64,000 nt of DNA from Flavobacteriaceae bacterium CRH (GCA_001507425.1 LMAJ01000027.1:1-64000); one strand, 5' to 3'; numbered from the stretch's first letter, positions 9,479 to 17,568 are shown. The notes: a model not told the origin generated them from the letters alone. Numbers and translations: made by a program.

Positions 9479-9748
9479 TTATTTTGATGTTAGAGAATTA
9501 ATTATAGCAATGTAATTTTCTTTTGCTTCATCAACCGAAATATGACTGATCTGCATCCATGCATTTGTTTTAAATGCATCGCGCAAATCAAAATTTTCAG
9601 ATTGATTATATACTGCGGTTCCAAAAGTTGCCTGTTTGTAATTCGCATAAAGTCTTAGCTGCACATCTTGTGGCAGCGAAGCCTGAGTCATTTTTAAAGC
9701 AGTTTCTACGGCTTCTAAAAAGCGAGTATCTAAGTTTTTTACAGTCAT
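9479..9748 (-). CDS. Acyl-CoA-binding protein
   Basis: The 89-residue product matches the four-helix ACBP fold in length and in its signature LYANYKQATFG (33-43), the helix that contacts the CoA of a bound long-chain acyl-CoA. The family is best known from eukaryotes but occurs in some bacteria. Its start abuts the stop of the phosphatidylserine decarboxylase gene with no gap and cdsA lies just beyond, so it probably buffers or delivers acyl-CoA for phospholipid synthesis. That functional link is inferred from context. Confidence 0.85.
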   Translation of the reverse strand: MTVKNLDTRFLEAVETALKMTQASLPQDVQLRLYANYKQATFGTAVYNQSENFDLRDAFKTNAWMQISHISVDEAKENYIAIINSLTSK

Positions 9749-10402
9749 TTATGCTTTTGTAGCGATAATAGTTTTACCTCCAATTGCTTTTTGGTTTAAT
9801 TCTACATTAATTTGGGTTCCTAAAGGTAAAAATAAATCTACTCTAGAACCAAATTTAATAAAACCGGCGTCAGTTCCCTGAACAACCTGCATACCTTCCT
9901 GAGCATAATTTACAATTCTACGTGCTAAAGCTCCGGCAATTTGTCTGTATAATATTTGTCCAAAAGTTTCATTTTCAATAACAACCGTAGTTCTTTCGTT
10001 TTCTTCGCTTGCTTTTGGATGCCAGGCAACCAAAAATTTACCAGGATGGTATTTACTGAATTTTATAATACCGTCCATAGCGTAACGTGTTACGTGAACA
10101 TTTATTGGTGACATAAAGATAGAAACCTGTAAACGTTTATCTTTAAAAAATTCACCTTCATATACTTCTTCAATAACCACAACTTTCCCGTCTACAGGAG
10201 CAAGAATATGATTGCTTTCTCTTATCGCAATTCTTTTTGGATTTCTGAAAAATTGCAAAATGATAATCAATACCACCACGCCGGCAATCTGCACAAGCAT
10301 TCTTAGCCAAGTGATATCAATAAATTTGTCAGCAATTAAAAGCACAGCGACAGCAAAAACAGTACCTAATAAAATGGATGGGCCTCCCTCTTTATGAAAC
10401 AT
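9749..10402 (-). CDS. psd: Phosphatidylserine decarboxylase family protein
   Basis: The proenzyme would cleave itself to create a pyruvoyl group and convert phosphatidylserine to phosphatidylethanolamine at the membrane. The 217 residues match the short (archaetidylserine-type) branch. Two hydrophobic segments lie at about 9-26 and 33-52. APVDG (68-72) and NVHV (101-104) carry the conserved acid and His. FGSR (184-187) is the self-cleavage site with Ser186. It overlaps cdsA by 11 bp upstream and abuts the ACBP gene downstream, giving a tight lipid operon. Confidence 0.93.
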   Translation of the reverse strand: MFHKEGGPSILLGTVFAVAVLLIADKFIDITWLRMLVQIAGVVVLIIILQFFRNPKRIAIRESNHILAPVDGKVVVIEEVYEGEFFKDKRLQVSIFMSPINVHVTRYAMDGIIKFSKYHPGKFLVAWHPKASEENERTTVVIENETFGQILYRQIAGALARRIVNYAQEGMQVVQGTDAGFIKFGSRVDLFLPLGTQINVELNQKAIGGKTIIATKA

Positions 10403-11279
10403 AATATAAAATTTGATAAAATAAATATATAACTGGTGCTACAAATATAACACTATCTAACCGATCTAGAACACCTCCGTGTCCGGGCATTATCGAGCCA
10501 CTGTCTTTTACGCCGGCAACTCTTTTAAACTTAGATTCAATCAAATCTCCAATTGTTCCAAATATACTAACAATCAGTGCGATTATCATCCAGATTAAAA
10601 TAGATTTTTCGCTAAATTGTGGTTTTGGCTGAATGTAGAATTTAGAAATCAAAAATCCTGCAAGCGCCGCAAAAACAACGCCGCCAAGAAAACCTTCAAT
10701 AGTTTTTTTAGGCGAAATACGTTCAAATAATTTATGTTTTCCAATAGATTTCCCTACCAAATAGGCAAAAGTATCGTTGGTCCAGATAAGAATAAACAAG
10801 CCAATGATAATTTTCGGGTTATAAGCTGCGATACCAAAAGAAATTTTTGTGATAAATAAAAAAGGCAACATTATATATCCGATAAGATAAATGTATTTAG
10901 ATACTTTGCTGATAATTTGTGTATCATCAAATAAAAATACAATACATTTTATAGCAACAAGTAATGTAACGATTAGTAATATAGAGAATAACGTATCAGT
11001 ATTGACTGTAATTTGAATATTTTCTTTTAGTAGTTTACTAATATAAGCTTCTGTCTCATTTCGATAAAAACTAATTAAAGAAACCGTTGCATAAAAAAGA
11101 GAAACAAACAGAATAGCAAAAACTTTGTTGATAGCAACCAGGTTGCAAAATTCATAAGTTGCTATAATGAGAAAAATACCAAAAAGAATAATAAAGCTTT
11201 CTGTAGAAAACAAAATTGAAGTTAATAGTAAAGCGATATAAACAGCACCAGAAATGGTTCTCTTGAGTGTTTCGTTCAT
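10392..11279 (-). CDS. cdsA: Phosphatidate cytidylyltransferase
   Basis: This integral membrane enzyme makes CDP-diacylglycerol from phosphatidate and CTP, the precursor for the phosphatidylserine used by the next enzyme. The 295 residues contain about eight hydrophobic segments. The C-terminal family signature, with SKFKR, GVKDSG and PGHGGVLDRLDS, is complete and includes the metal-binding acids. The gene overlaps psd by 11 bp and begins one base after the LUD gene ends, so it is clearly co-transcribed. Confidence 0.95.
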   Translation of the reverse strand: MNETLKRTISGAVYIALLLTSILFSTESFIILFGIFLIIATYEFCNLVAINKVFAILFVSLFYATVSLISFYRNETEAYISKLLKENIQITVNTDTLFSILLIVTLLVAIKCIVFLFDDTQIISKVSKYIYLIGYIMLPFLFITKISFGIAAYNPKIIIGLFILIWTNDTFAYLVGKSIGKHKLFERISPKKTIEGFLGGVVFAALAGFLISKFYIQPKPQFSEKSILIWMIIALIVSIFGTIGDLIESKFKRVAGVKDSGSIMPGHGGVLDRLDSVIFVAPVIYLFYQILYYVS

Positions 11280-11280
11280 C

Positions 11281-11886
11281 TTAAAGATCCTCTAAAAGCA
11301 ATAAGTATAAATTTTTGGCAACACTTCCGTATTGTGTAAAATCTTCTTCTTTTGCTTTTTCGAAATATTTTATTGTAGTAATATTAGAAGGAATATCTCT
11401 TTCGTATTTGCGTTTTATAGCACTTAGGCCATCGCTCTTCATAGGCTGCATCTGACTTGTTGTAGCTATTATAACAATATTTGCAGGCAACTCGTTTGGT
11501 TTGTCTTGTCTAATCTGTTTTGATGAAAATAAAATAGATCCTTCATCAGCAATAAGATTTTCGCAAGAAGCCAATAAAAATTTAGGGTTTCTGGGTGAAA
11601 TATAAATTAATTTGTTTTCCTCTAATAAATGAAAAAGTCCTGGTTCATAACATAAAACTTCATTTTCGAACCAATCGTTTTCTTCTAAAATATTTTCAAA
11701 CTGTTCAGCAACTTCTTGTTTGTTTTCACAATACAAAAACTTACCGCCATTTTTTTTAAAATTAAAAATGAATCGTTCATCTATAGACAAATGACTATCT
11801 GGGGTTGGAGTGCCAGCATATACACTTTCATTATCTTCATCAGAAGCGGCATCGCTGGAACCAAATATTTTTTTGAAAAAATTCAT
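11281..11886 (-). CDS. LUD domain protein (LutC/YkgG-like)
   Basis: The 201-residue protein has a variable acidic N-terminus (about 1-35) followed by a LUD-type domain. The signs are CYEPGLFHLL, the ADEGSILFSS stretch near residues 113-122, and a closing strand IVIIATTSQMQ. LUD domains occur in LutB/LutC of lactate oxidation, but no lutA or lutB partner is nearby. In Bacteroidota this gene commonly sits beside ftsH, as here, so a lactate role is doubtful. It begins the operon that continues into cdsA; an intrinsic terminator separates it from ftsH. Confidence 0.75.
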   Translation of the reverse strand: MNFFKKIFGSSDAASDEDNESVYAGTPTPDSHLSIDERFIFNFKKNGGKFLYCENKQEVAEQFENILEENDWFENEVLCYEPGLFHLLEENKLIYISPRNPKFLLASCENLIADEGSILFSSKQIRQDKPNELPANIVIIATTSQMQPMKSDGLSAIKRKYERDIPSNITTIKYFEKAKEEDFTQYGSVAKNLYLLLLEDL

Positions 11887-11930
11887 TTTTTATATGAAAT
11901 ACTTTACATGTTAATTGAAAACGTTCAAAG

Positions 11931-11969
11931 ATAAAAAAATCTTAATTCAAAAGCCTGTTTTGAATTAAG
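11931..11969 (-). terminator. Intrinsic terminator after ftsH
   Basis: Read on the minus strand, a perfect 12-bp stem (11958-11969 with 11941-11952, 5-base loop) is followed directly by ATTTTTTTAT. It lies between the ftsH stop and the LUD gene start and so ends the rsfS-ftsH transcript. Confidence 0.8.
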
Positions 11970-12002
11970 ATTTTAAAAAATATTGCATATTTATTGCATA
12001 AT

Positions 12003-13928
12003 TTACGAAACCACTTCTTCCAGATTTTTGTCAAAAGTACGTTTTCCGAAAATCGCTTCTAAGTCATCTTTAAAAATAACTTCTTTTTCAATTAAGATAT
12101 TAGCAAGCTGATCAAGCTTATCTTTGTTTTTTTCTAGAATTTGAATGGCTCTTTGGTATTGACCTTCAATTAATTCTGAGATTTCTTTATCAATAATTTT
12201 CGCAGTCTCATCAGAATATGGTTTAGAGAAATTATATTCGCTTTGTCCGCTTGAATCATAATAAGTAACATTTCCAATTTTATCATTCAAACCGTAAATC
12301 GTTACCATGGCACGAGCCTGACGTGTTACTTTTTCTAAATCGCTTAATGCTCCGGTAGAAATTCTGTCAAAAGTTACCTTTTCAGCAGCTCTTCCACCCA
12401 TAGTAGCACACATTTCGTCTAACATTTGATCTGTTCTTACGATTTGTCTCTCTTCTGGTAAGTACCATGCAGCTCCTAAACTTTGTCCACGCGGCACAAT
12501 AGTTACTTTAATAAGTGGTGCAGCATGCTCTAACATCCAGCTTACAGTTGCGTGTCCGGCTTCGTGAATTGCAATTGCTCTTTTCTCTTCCGGGGTAATA
12601 ATTTTATTTTTCTTTTCAAGACCACCAATGATTCTGTCAACAGCATCTAAGAAATCTTGTCTGTCAACAGCGGTTTTATTGTTACGTGCAGCAATTAAAG
12701 CAGCTTCGTTACAAACATTAGCAATATCAGCACCAGAGAAACCCGGAGTTTGTTTTGCTAAGAAATCTAAATCAAGACCTTCTACTTTTTTAATAGGAGC
12801 TAGGTGAACTGCAAAAATCTCTGCTCTTTCGCGAATATCCGGTAAGTCAACAAAAATTTGTCTGTCAAAACGACCGGCACGCATTAAAGCTTTATCAAGA
12901 ACATCAGCTCTGTTTGTTGCGGCTAAAACAATTACGTTTGAGTTTGTACCAAAACCATCCATTTCTGTCAATAATTGGTTTAAGGTGTTTTCTCTTTCGT
13001 CATTTCCGCCTGACATATTGCTTTTTCCTCTGGCTCTACCAACAGCATCAATTTCATCAATGAAGATAATAGCAGGAGATTTTTCTTTTGCTTGTTTAAA
13101 CAAATCACGAACACGTGAAGCACCAACTCCTACAAACATCTCAACAAAATCAGAACCTGATAATGAGAAGAAAGGAACCTGAGCTTCGCCGGCAACTGCT
13201 TTTGCAAGCAATGTTTTACCGGTTCCCGGAGGCCCTACAAGTAGTGCTCCTTTTGGAATTTTACCTCCCAGATTGGTATATTTTTCAGGGTTTTTCAAGA
13301 ATTCTACAATTTCTTGTATTTCTTCTTTTGCGCCTTCTAAACCGGCAACATCTTTAAATGTTGTTTTGATATCTGTTTTTTCATCAAATAATTTAGCTTT
13401 CGATTTTCCAATGTTAAAAATTTGTCCGCCACCGCCACCAGCGCCACCTGACATTTTACGCATAATAAAAATCCATACACCAATAATGATGATGATTGGA
13501 AGCAGACTGATTAAAATGTCGCTCCAATTGTTTTTTTGCAAGAAATTAAAGTCTTTCAGTTTTCCTTCACCAACTGCTTTTTCAAGTTTGGTTTGAAAAA
13601 TCTGATCGTTACCAATTTCTAAAGTATAGTGCGGCCCTTTATTTTCATTTTTAAAAATATCTTTAGAGACCTTTTCGTTTGCTTTGTCTTTAAGAGCAGC
13701 AGCAGTTAAATATACTTCAGCTTCAGCTTTGTTGTAAACGATAACTTTTTCAATTTGTCCTTTTTCTAATAACGTATTGAATTTAGAAGAGGTTAATTGT
13801 GCAGGTTCGCTTATGTTAGATCCTCCGGTTGCAAAACTTATAAATAAAAAAACTAAAAGTATTGCAGTGTATATTAACCAAGGACTTATTTTAAATTTAC
13901 TCGGATTTGGATTATTATCTTTAGCCAT
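12003..13928 (-). CDS. ftsH: ATP-dependent zinc metalloprotease FtsH
   Basis: This membrane AAA+ protease degrades damaged or short-lived membrane and cytosolic proteins. In its 641 residues, two transmembrane segments (about 16-34 and 137-157) flank an extracytoplasmic domain, followed by a Gly-rich linker. The Walker A motif GPPGTGKT (232-239), Walker B FIDE (289-292) and SRH region (NRADVLDKALMRAGRFDR) are intact. The zinc site HEAGH is at 455-459. It starts 15 bp after rsfS ends, a pairing that is common in this phylum. Confidence 0.98.
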   Translation of the reverse strand: MAKDNNPNPSKFKISPWLIYTAILLVFLFISFATGGSNISEPAQLTSSKFNTLLEKGQIEKVIVYNKAEAEVYLTAAALKDKANEKVSKDIFKNENKGPHYTLEIGNDQIFQTKLEKAVGEGKLKDFNFLQKNNWSDILISLLPIIIIIGVWIFIMRKMSGGAGGGGGQIFNIGKSKAKLFDEKTDIKTTFKDVAGLEGAKEEIQEIVEFLKNPEKYTNLGGKIPKGALLVGPPGTGKTLLAKAVAGEAQVPFFSLSGSDFVEMFVGVGASRVRDLFKQAKEKSPAIIFIDEIDAVGRARGKSNMSGGNDERENTLNQLLTEMDGFGTNSNVIVLAATNRADVLDKALMRAGRFDRQIFVDLPDIRERAEIFAVHLAPIKKVEGLDLDFLAKQTPGFSGADIANVCNEAALIAARNNKTAVDRQDFLDAVDRIIGGLEKKNKIITPEEKRAIAIHEAGHATVSWMLEHAAPLIKVTIVPRGQSLGAAWYLPEERQIVRTDQMLDEMCATMGGRAAEKVTFDRISTGALSDLEKVTRQARAMVTIYGLNDKIGNVTYYDSSGQSEYNFSKPYSDETAKIIDKEISELIEGQYQRAIQILEKNKDKLDQLANILIEKEVIFKDDLEAIFGKRTFDKNLEEVVS

Positions 13929-13943
13929 TAGAAAAAATTTTCT

Positions 13944-14315
13944 TTAGTATTTGTTTTCGATTGTAGTTATTTTGGCGTCACCCCAAAGGCTTTCGATATT
14001 ATAGTATTCACGAATATGTTTCTGAAAAACATGTACAACGATGTGCACATAATCCATAAGTACCCATTCCGCGTTATCGGTTCCTTCTACGTGCCACGGT
14101 TTATCTTTTAAGTCTTTGGATACTGTTTTTTGAATTGAGTTTACAATGGCGTTAACCTGAGTATTAGAACTTCCGTTGCAAATTACGAAATAGTCACAAA
14201 CAGCCGTGTCTATATCTCTTAAATCAAGAATATCGATATCATTTCCTTTTACTTCTTCAATTCCTTTTATTATGTTCGCCAATAGAACATCATTATTAAT
14301 AGTCTTTTTCGCCAT
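13944..14315 (-). CDS. rsfS: Ribosome silencing factor RsfS
   Basis: The 123-residue protein shows the RsfS/Iojap fold. Its pattern includes DIDTAVCDYFVICNGSSN near 33-50 and VEGTDNAEWVLMDYVHIVVH near 76-95. It binds uL14 on the large ribosomal subunit and blocks subunit joining during starvation. It is the first gene of the rsfS-ftsH operon and is divergent from birA across a 93-bp promoter region. Confidence 0.95.
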   Translation of the reverse strand: MAKKTINNDVLLANIIKGIEEVKGNDIDILDLRDIDTAVCDYFVICNGSSNTQVNAIVNSIQKTVSKDLKDKPWHVEGTDNAEWVLMDYVHIVVHVFQKHIREYYNIESLWGDAKITTIENKY

Positions 14316-14332
14316 GAATTATTTTATATGAT

Positions 14333-14366
14333 TTTGTAAAGTTACCAATTTTTGTGATTAATTTTG
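14333..14366 (+). promoter_or_regulatory. Candidate promoter for birA
   Basis: TTTG (14333-14336) lies 22 bases upstream of TAATTTTG (14359-14366), which matches the Bacteroidota TAnnTTTG -7 box. Transcription would start about 35 bases before the birA ATG. The same gap must also hold the rsfS promoter on the other strand. Confidence 0.5.
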
Positions 14367-14408
14367 AACCTTAACAAAATATTAAATTAAGTATAATAAA
14401 TTATCTGA

Positions 14409-15149
14409 ATGAAACTAATCAAACTCGATGCCATAGATTCTACAAACGATTTCCTAAAGGCTTTAACAAGTAAAGACGAGCTTGATAATTTTACTGTGGT
14501 AACAGCTGAAAATCAGACAAAAGGCAAAGGGCAAATGGGTTCTAACTGGCAGTCTGAATCAGGTAAAAACTTAATTATGAGTGCCTTGGTAAAGGATTTT
14601 CTATACAACAACGAACATGTTTTTAATTTGAGTGTCATAACTTCATTAGCTGTAATTGAAACATTAAAAGCATTAGATATTCCTGATTTATGTATAAAAT
14701 GGCCTAACGACATTATGTCATACAATAAAAAAATTGGTGGCATACTTATCGAAAATACGTTAAAAAGTGATGGCAGGATCGTGTCAGTTGTTGGAATCGG
14801 GTTAAATGTTAACCAAACTAATTACGCACATTTACCCAATGCATCATCATTGGCAGTCATTGCCGGAAGTACTTTTGAAAAAGATAAATTACCAGCATTA
14901 ATTATCGATAAAATCAAACAGAAAATTGAATTATGGGAAACGAATTCTGAGCTTTTCTGGAAAGAATATTTTAATACTTTATTCAGGAAAGGAATCCCTA
15001 TGCCTTTTAAAAACCTCAATCCCCAAGGTTCAGGACAAAACTTTATGGGGATTATTCAAGGCGTTTCACCAACGGGGAAAATACAAATTTTGCTTGAAGA
15101 TGATTCTGTTTCAGAATTTGATATTAAACAAGTTCAGATGCTTTATTGA
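14409..15149 (+). CDS. birA: Biotin--[acetyl-CoA-carboxylase] ligase
   Basis: The enzyme activates biotin with ATP and transfers it to the lysine of biotin carboxyl carrier proteins. The 246 residues contain the catalytic and C-terminal domains only. The adenylate loop is QTKGKGQMGSNW (36-47), a variant of GRGRxGxxW, KWPND lies at 97-101, and KKIGGIL (107-113) carries the catalytic Lys. The N-terminal DNA-binding HTH of E. coli BirA is absent, so it is a pure ligase, not a repressor. Confidence 0.95.
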   Translation: MKLIKLDAIDSTNDFLKALTSKDELDNFTVVTAENQTKGKGQMGSNWQSESGKNLIMSALVKDFLYNNEHVFNLSVITSLAVIETLKALDIPDLCIKWPNDIMSYNKKIGGILIENTLKSDGRIVSVVGIGLNVNQTNYAHLPNASSLAVIAGSTFEKDKLPALIIDKIKQKIELWETNSELFWKEYFNTLFRKGIPMPFKNLNPQGSGQNFMGIIQGVSPTGKIQILLEDDSVSEFDIKQVQMLY

Positions 15150-15201
15150 GTGAGGTTCAAAGGTACAGAGCGACAAATGCTTTAAGGTTTTTAAAAAATA
15201 A

Positions 15202-15308
15202 TCTCGCAAAGTCGCAGAGTCGCAAAGTTTTATTTTCTTAGCGTCTTTGCGACTTTGCGAGAAAAAAATCTGCATTATCTGCTTAAATCTGTAAAATCTG
15301 CGTGAAAT
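15202..15308. repeat. Period-8 palindrome plus TCTGC-word repeat
   Basis: The arms 15202-15216 and 15248-15262 are perfect 15-bp complements. The left side continues as TCGCAAAG, TCGCAGAG, TCGCAAAG (15204-15227), an 8-bp period, and the right side as CTTTGCGA twice. It is followed at 15278-15307 by a 30-base stretch that matches one arm of the 21749-21779 hairpin at 29 of 30 bases. It lies downstream of the convergent birA and SRPBCC genes. Confidence 0.75.
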
Positions 15309-15328
15309 TATCAAATCCTTCAATCTGT

Positions 15329-15359
15329 AGCAAAAAAAAGCCCGATAAAATCGGACTTT
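15329..15359 (-). terminator. Intrinsic terminator of the SRPBCC gene
   Basis: Read on the minus strand, a 10-bp stem (15350-15359 with 15337-15346, one G-U pair, 3-base loop) is followed by a run of eight T. It lies 39 bp after the SRPBCC stop. Confidence 0.65.
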
Positions 15360-15397
15360 AAATTTATAATTTGCAATTAAAAATTCAGCATTAATAA

Positions 15398-15790
15398 TTA
15401 AAGTTTGGTCATATTGTTAGCCAAAGTTTCGATGAATTTGCTAATTGGGCCTTTGATCATCATTGCCATCATAGCGTTGAATTCTCCGTCAAAAAACAAC
15501 TGAACATCGCTTGATGCATCAGAAACACTATCGATGTTAGAAACCAGCGTAAACGGAAGTTTATCGCTTGCAGCTCCCAATACAATTTTGCTTGGCGCTA
15601 CTTTTTCTTTCATTTTAAGTTTAATTTCCGGCATTCCTTTCAATCCAAAAATAAAAGCATCTTCGCCAATTACTTCAAATTTAGCGATGTTATCCGGCAT
15701 TAATTTTTCAAAATTCTTTACATCACTCAATAAATCAAATAAATCTTGAGCTGATTTCTGAACAGTAACTTTTGGACTTTCTAAGTTCAT
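15398..15790 (-). CDS. SRPBCC (START-like) family protein
   Basis: The 130-residue protein reads as a small helix-grip domain. An N-terminal helix AQDLFDLLSDVKNFEKLMP (about 14-32) is followed by seven alternating strands and a long C-terminal helix. The family holds hydrophobic ligands, but no ligand can be named here. The Met-rich segment FNAMMAMMIKG near 103-113 is notable. It lies downstream of pyrE on the same strand; a 12-copy TCTAAAA array lies between them, 96 bp from this start codon. Confidence 0.7.
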   Translation of the reverse strand: MNLESPKVTVQKSAQDLFDLLSDVKNFEKLMPDNIAKFEVIGEDAFIFGLKGMPEIKLKMKEKVAPSKIVLGAASDKLPFTLVSNIDSVSDASSDVQLFFDGEFNAMMAMMIKGPISKFIETLANNMTKL

Positions 15791-15886
15791 ATATTATTTT
15801 TTTATTTATCTAATTTGTTTTTTAACCGAAAATTTAAATTCCAATTTTTTAAATTCCAAAATCCAAAAATGAGCGAAGCGAATTTT

Positions 15887-15976
15887 TCTAAAATCTAAAA
15901 TCTAAAATCTAAAATCTAAAATCTAAAATCTAAAATCTAAAATCTAAAATCTAAAATCTAAAATCTAAAATCTAAA
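15887..15976. repeat. Tandem heptamer array (TCTAAAA)12
   Basis: Twelve perfect copies of the 7-bp unit TCTAAAA fill 15887-15970, with a partial thirteenth at 15971-15976. The array runs into the pyrE stop codon (TAG read from 15974-15972). It lies upstream of the SRPBCC gene. The perfection of the copies suggests recent slippage and a variable copy number. Confidence 0.95.
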
Positions 15977-16619
15977 CTTCCTGCTCCCAAATAGACGGAT
16001 CTTCGCTCCATTCCTGCAAAGTCGATTGTTGTTCTTCGGTAATGTATTGTTTTTGAACAGCTAAGTCAAGTAAGTTTTCGTAATTACTTAATGTAAACAA
16101 ATCGATATTCGCATTTTTAAAGTTTTCTTGAGCAACATTAAAACCGTAAGTAAAAATCGCTGCCATCCCTTTTATATTAGCCCCTTCGTTGCGTAAAGCT
16201 TCAACAGCCAGCAAACTGCTGTTTCCGGTACTAATTAAATCTTCGACAACAACAACATTTTGACCTTTTTGCAAAAAACCTTCAACTTGGTTTTGTCTTC
16301 CGTGTTTTTTCGCTTCCGGGCGCACATATACAAATGGTAATCCAAGGCTTTCGGCAACAAGAATCCCTATTCCAATGGCTCCAGTGGCCACTCCGGCAAT
16401 AACATCTGGTTTCCCAAACTGTTTCTCAATATTCTTCGCAAACTCATCACGAACGTAATTTCGGATGACAGGAAATGAAAGAATTAACCTATTATCACAA
16501 TAAATAGGAGATTTCCATCCAGAAGCCCATGTAAAAGGATTTTCGGGATTCAATTTAATTGCATTTATTTGCAAAAGCAATTCGGCTGTTTTTTCGGCAG
16601 TATCTTTATTAAAAATCAT
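15972..16619 (-). CDS. pyrE: Orotate phosphoribosyltransferase
   Basis: This enzyme joins orotate to PRPP, giving orotidine 5'-phosphate in pyrimidine synthesis. The start chosen is the ATG giving MIFNKDTAEK (215 residues), because the upstream ATG at 16652 would run through the divergent Nudix gene's start and adds a non-family leader. The PRPP loop VVVVEDLISTGNS (near 118-130 of this form) is intact, as is the early catalytic-loop region with RPEAKKHGR. The stop codon lies inside the TCTAAAA repeat. The start lies only 7 bp from the divergent Nudix ATG. Confidence 0.95.
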   Translation of the reverse strand: MIFNKDTAEKTAELLLQINAIKLNPENPFTWASGWKSPIYCDNRLILSFPVIRNYVRDEFAKNIEKQFGKPDVIAGVATGAIGIGILVAESLGLPFVYVRPEAKKHGRQNQVEGFLQKGQNVVVVEDLISTGNSSLLAVEALRNEGANIKGMAAIFTYGFNVAQENFKNANIDLFTLSNYENLLDLAVQKQYITEEQQSTLQEWSEDPSIWEQEV

Positions 16620-16623
16620 AATA

Positions 16624-16653
16624 CAAATGTATAAAGTTTTTGTGAACGACAAA
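16624..16653 (-). promoter_or_regulatory. Candidate pyrE promoter overlapping the Nudix start codon
   Basis: On the minus strand TTTG (16653-16650) is followed after 18 bases by TACATTTG (16631-16624), a full TAnnTTTG match. The -7 box contains the ATG of the divergent Nudix gene (16627-16629). Transcription would start at about 16620-16617, so the pyrE message would have little or no leader. Confidence 0.6.
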
Positions 16654-17229
16654 CCACTTTTTTTGACAAATGAAATCTCGAAAGAGACAGATTTTCAATT
16701 GTTCTTGTTAGAGAGCATTGATATCGAGCATCTTATCGTGAAAATTTTTCAAAATAAAATTCAAAAGGCTTATTTGTATCATCCTGATGAAAAGGAAATT
16801 ATGAAGACCTTAAAAGCCAAAATCCCTGTAAATAAAGCAGGAGGAGGGCTTGTATATAATAAAAATGGCGAAGTTTTATTTATTTTCAGAAACGGAAAAT
16901 GGGACTTACCAAAGGGCGGGATCGAGAAAGGCGAGGAAATTGAAGACACCGCCATGCGCGAAGTTGAAGAAGAAACTGGCGTAGGCAAACTCAGAATCAC
17001 CAATAAACTCGAAAAAACCTATCACGTTTTTAAACGCAACGGAAAATACAAACTCAAAATCACGCATTGGTTCGAAATGCAATCTGATTTTGAAGGAACC
17101 CCAGTTGGTCAGCTTGACGAAGGAATCGAAAAAGTAGCCTGGCTAAATCCCGAACAAATCAAAGAAGCCCTAAAAAACTCCTATGAAAACATTAAATTGT
17201 TGTTTGAAGAAGAAAATACTTTTCAATAA
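16627..17229 (+). CDS. Nudix hydrolase
   Basis: The 200-residue protein has a complete Nudix box at residues 97-119, with the pattern GG..KGE......REVEEETG giving the metal-binding Glu cluster. A distinct N-terminal region of about 70 residues (starting MYKVFVNDKPL) precedes it. Family members hydrolyse a nucleoside diphosphate linked to another group, but the substrate cannot be told from sequence. The gene is head to head with pyrE with 7 bp between start codons. Confidence 0.88.
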   Translation: MYKVFVNDKPLFLTNEISKETDFQLFLLESIDIEHLIVKIFQNKIQKAYLYHPDEKEIMKTLKAKIPVNKAGGGLVYNKNGEVLFIFRNGKWDLPKGGIEKGEEIEDTAMREVEEETGVGKLRITNKLEKTYHVFKRNGKYKLKITHWFEMQSDFEGTPVGQLDEGIEKVAWLNPEQIKEALKNSYENIKLLFEEENTFQ

Positions 17230-17341
17230 CAATTACAATATCAATGTCAAAAATCAATTTCAATATTTATTGAATTTGTAATTTGATTTTTGCCATTGTC
17301 ATTGATTTTTGATATTGAATAGGGGCGTGCCACCATTTAAA
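17230..17341. repeat. AT-rich imperfect inverted repeat after the Nudix gene
   Basis: Between the Nudix stop and 17316 the sequence holds words such as CAATATCAATGTCAAAAATC and their rough complements (TTGATTTTTGATATTG at 17301-17316), forming an imperfect palindrome. It is followed by AGGGGCGTGCC, the left edge of the element at 17331-17450. This is part of a 339-bp gap with no gene. Confidence 0.5.
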
Positions 17342-17378
17342 AAAAAGCCTAATCAACTTTGCGTTCATTAGGCTTTTT
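17342..17378 (+). terminator. Intrinsic terminator of the Nudix gene
   Basis: A perfect 12-bp stem (17342-17353 with 17367-17378) encloses a 13-base loop and ends in a T run. It sits inside the GGGCGTGCC...CCCTCACGC repeat element. Confidence 0.75.
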
Positions 17379-17379
17379 C

Positions 17380-17450
17380 TTAAATGCTGTCGGGCTATCC
17401 GCGCTACTTCGGTAGCTTGCTTCTATCCCTCACGCGAGCTACACTTTGTA
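17380..17450. repeat. GTCGGGCTATCCGCGCTAC-type dispersed element
   Basis: This stretch is far more G+C-rich than its surroundings. It contains a GCTAC-TTCG-GTAGC hairpin (17403-17416) with a UUCG tetraloop, then TTCTATCCCTCACGC. I recall this wording as a repeat dispersed in Flavobacterium genomes; copy number elsewhere cannot be checked here. A structured RNA or a mobile repeat are both possible. Confidence 0.5.
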
Positions 17451-17536
17451 GATTAGTTTTTGTTTCAGATTTAAAATTGGAATTTGGAATTTAAAAAATT
17501 GAGATTTAAAATAACTATTTCATGTCTCAAAAATCG

Positions 17537-17544
17537 TACTTTTG
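17537..17544 (+). promoter_or_regulatory. Candidate -7 box of the XRE gene
   Basis: TACTTTTG matches TAnnTTTG and lies 24 bases before the ATG. No convincing -33 TTG is seen at the expected distance. Confidence 0.4.
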
Positions 17545-17568
17545 TTTAATAAGCAATATTTTTGAATT

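Noticed and set aside
13115..13596. Open frames antisense to ftsH (80 and 107 codons)
   Set aside because: ftsH is certain on the other strand and these frames reflect its codon pattern.
15111..15323. Open frame of 70 codons after birA
   Set aside because: It is made of intergenic repeat words read in one frame; similar frames arise wherever these repeats occur.
15887..15976. Heptamer array considered as a CRISPR or gene-internal repeat
   Set aside because: There are no spacers and the unit is only 7 bp, so it is a simple tandem array.
16620..16652. Longer pyrE start giving 226 residues
   Set aside because: The extra 11 residues fall across the Nudix start codon and the predicted pyrE promoter.
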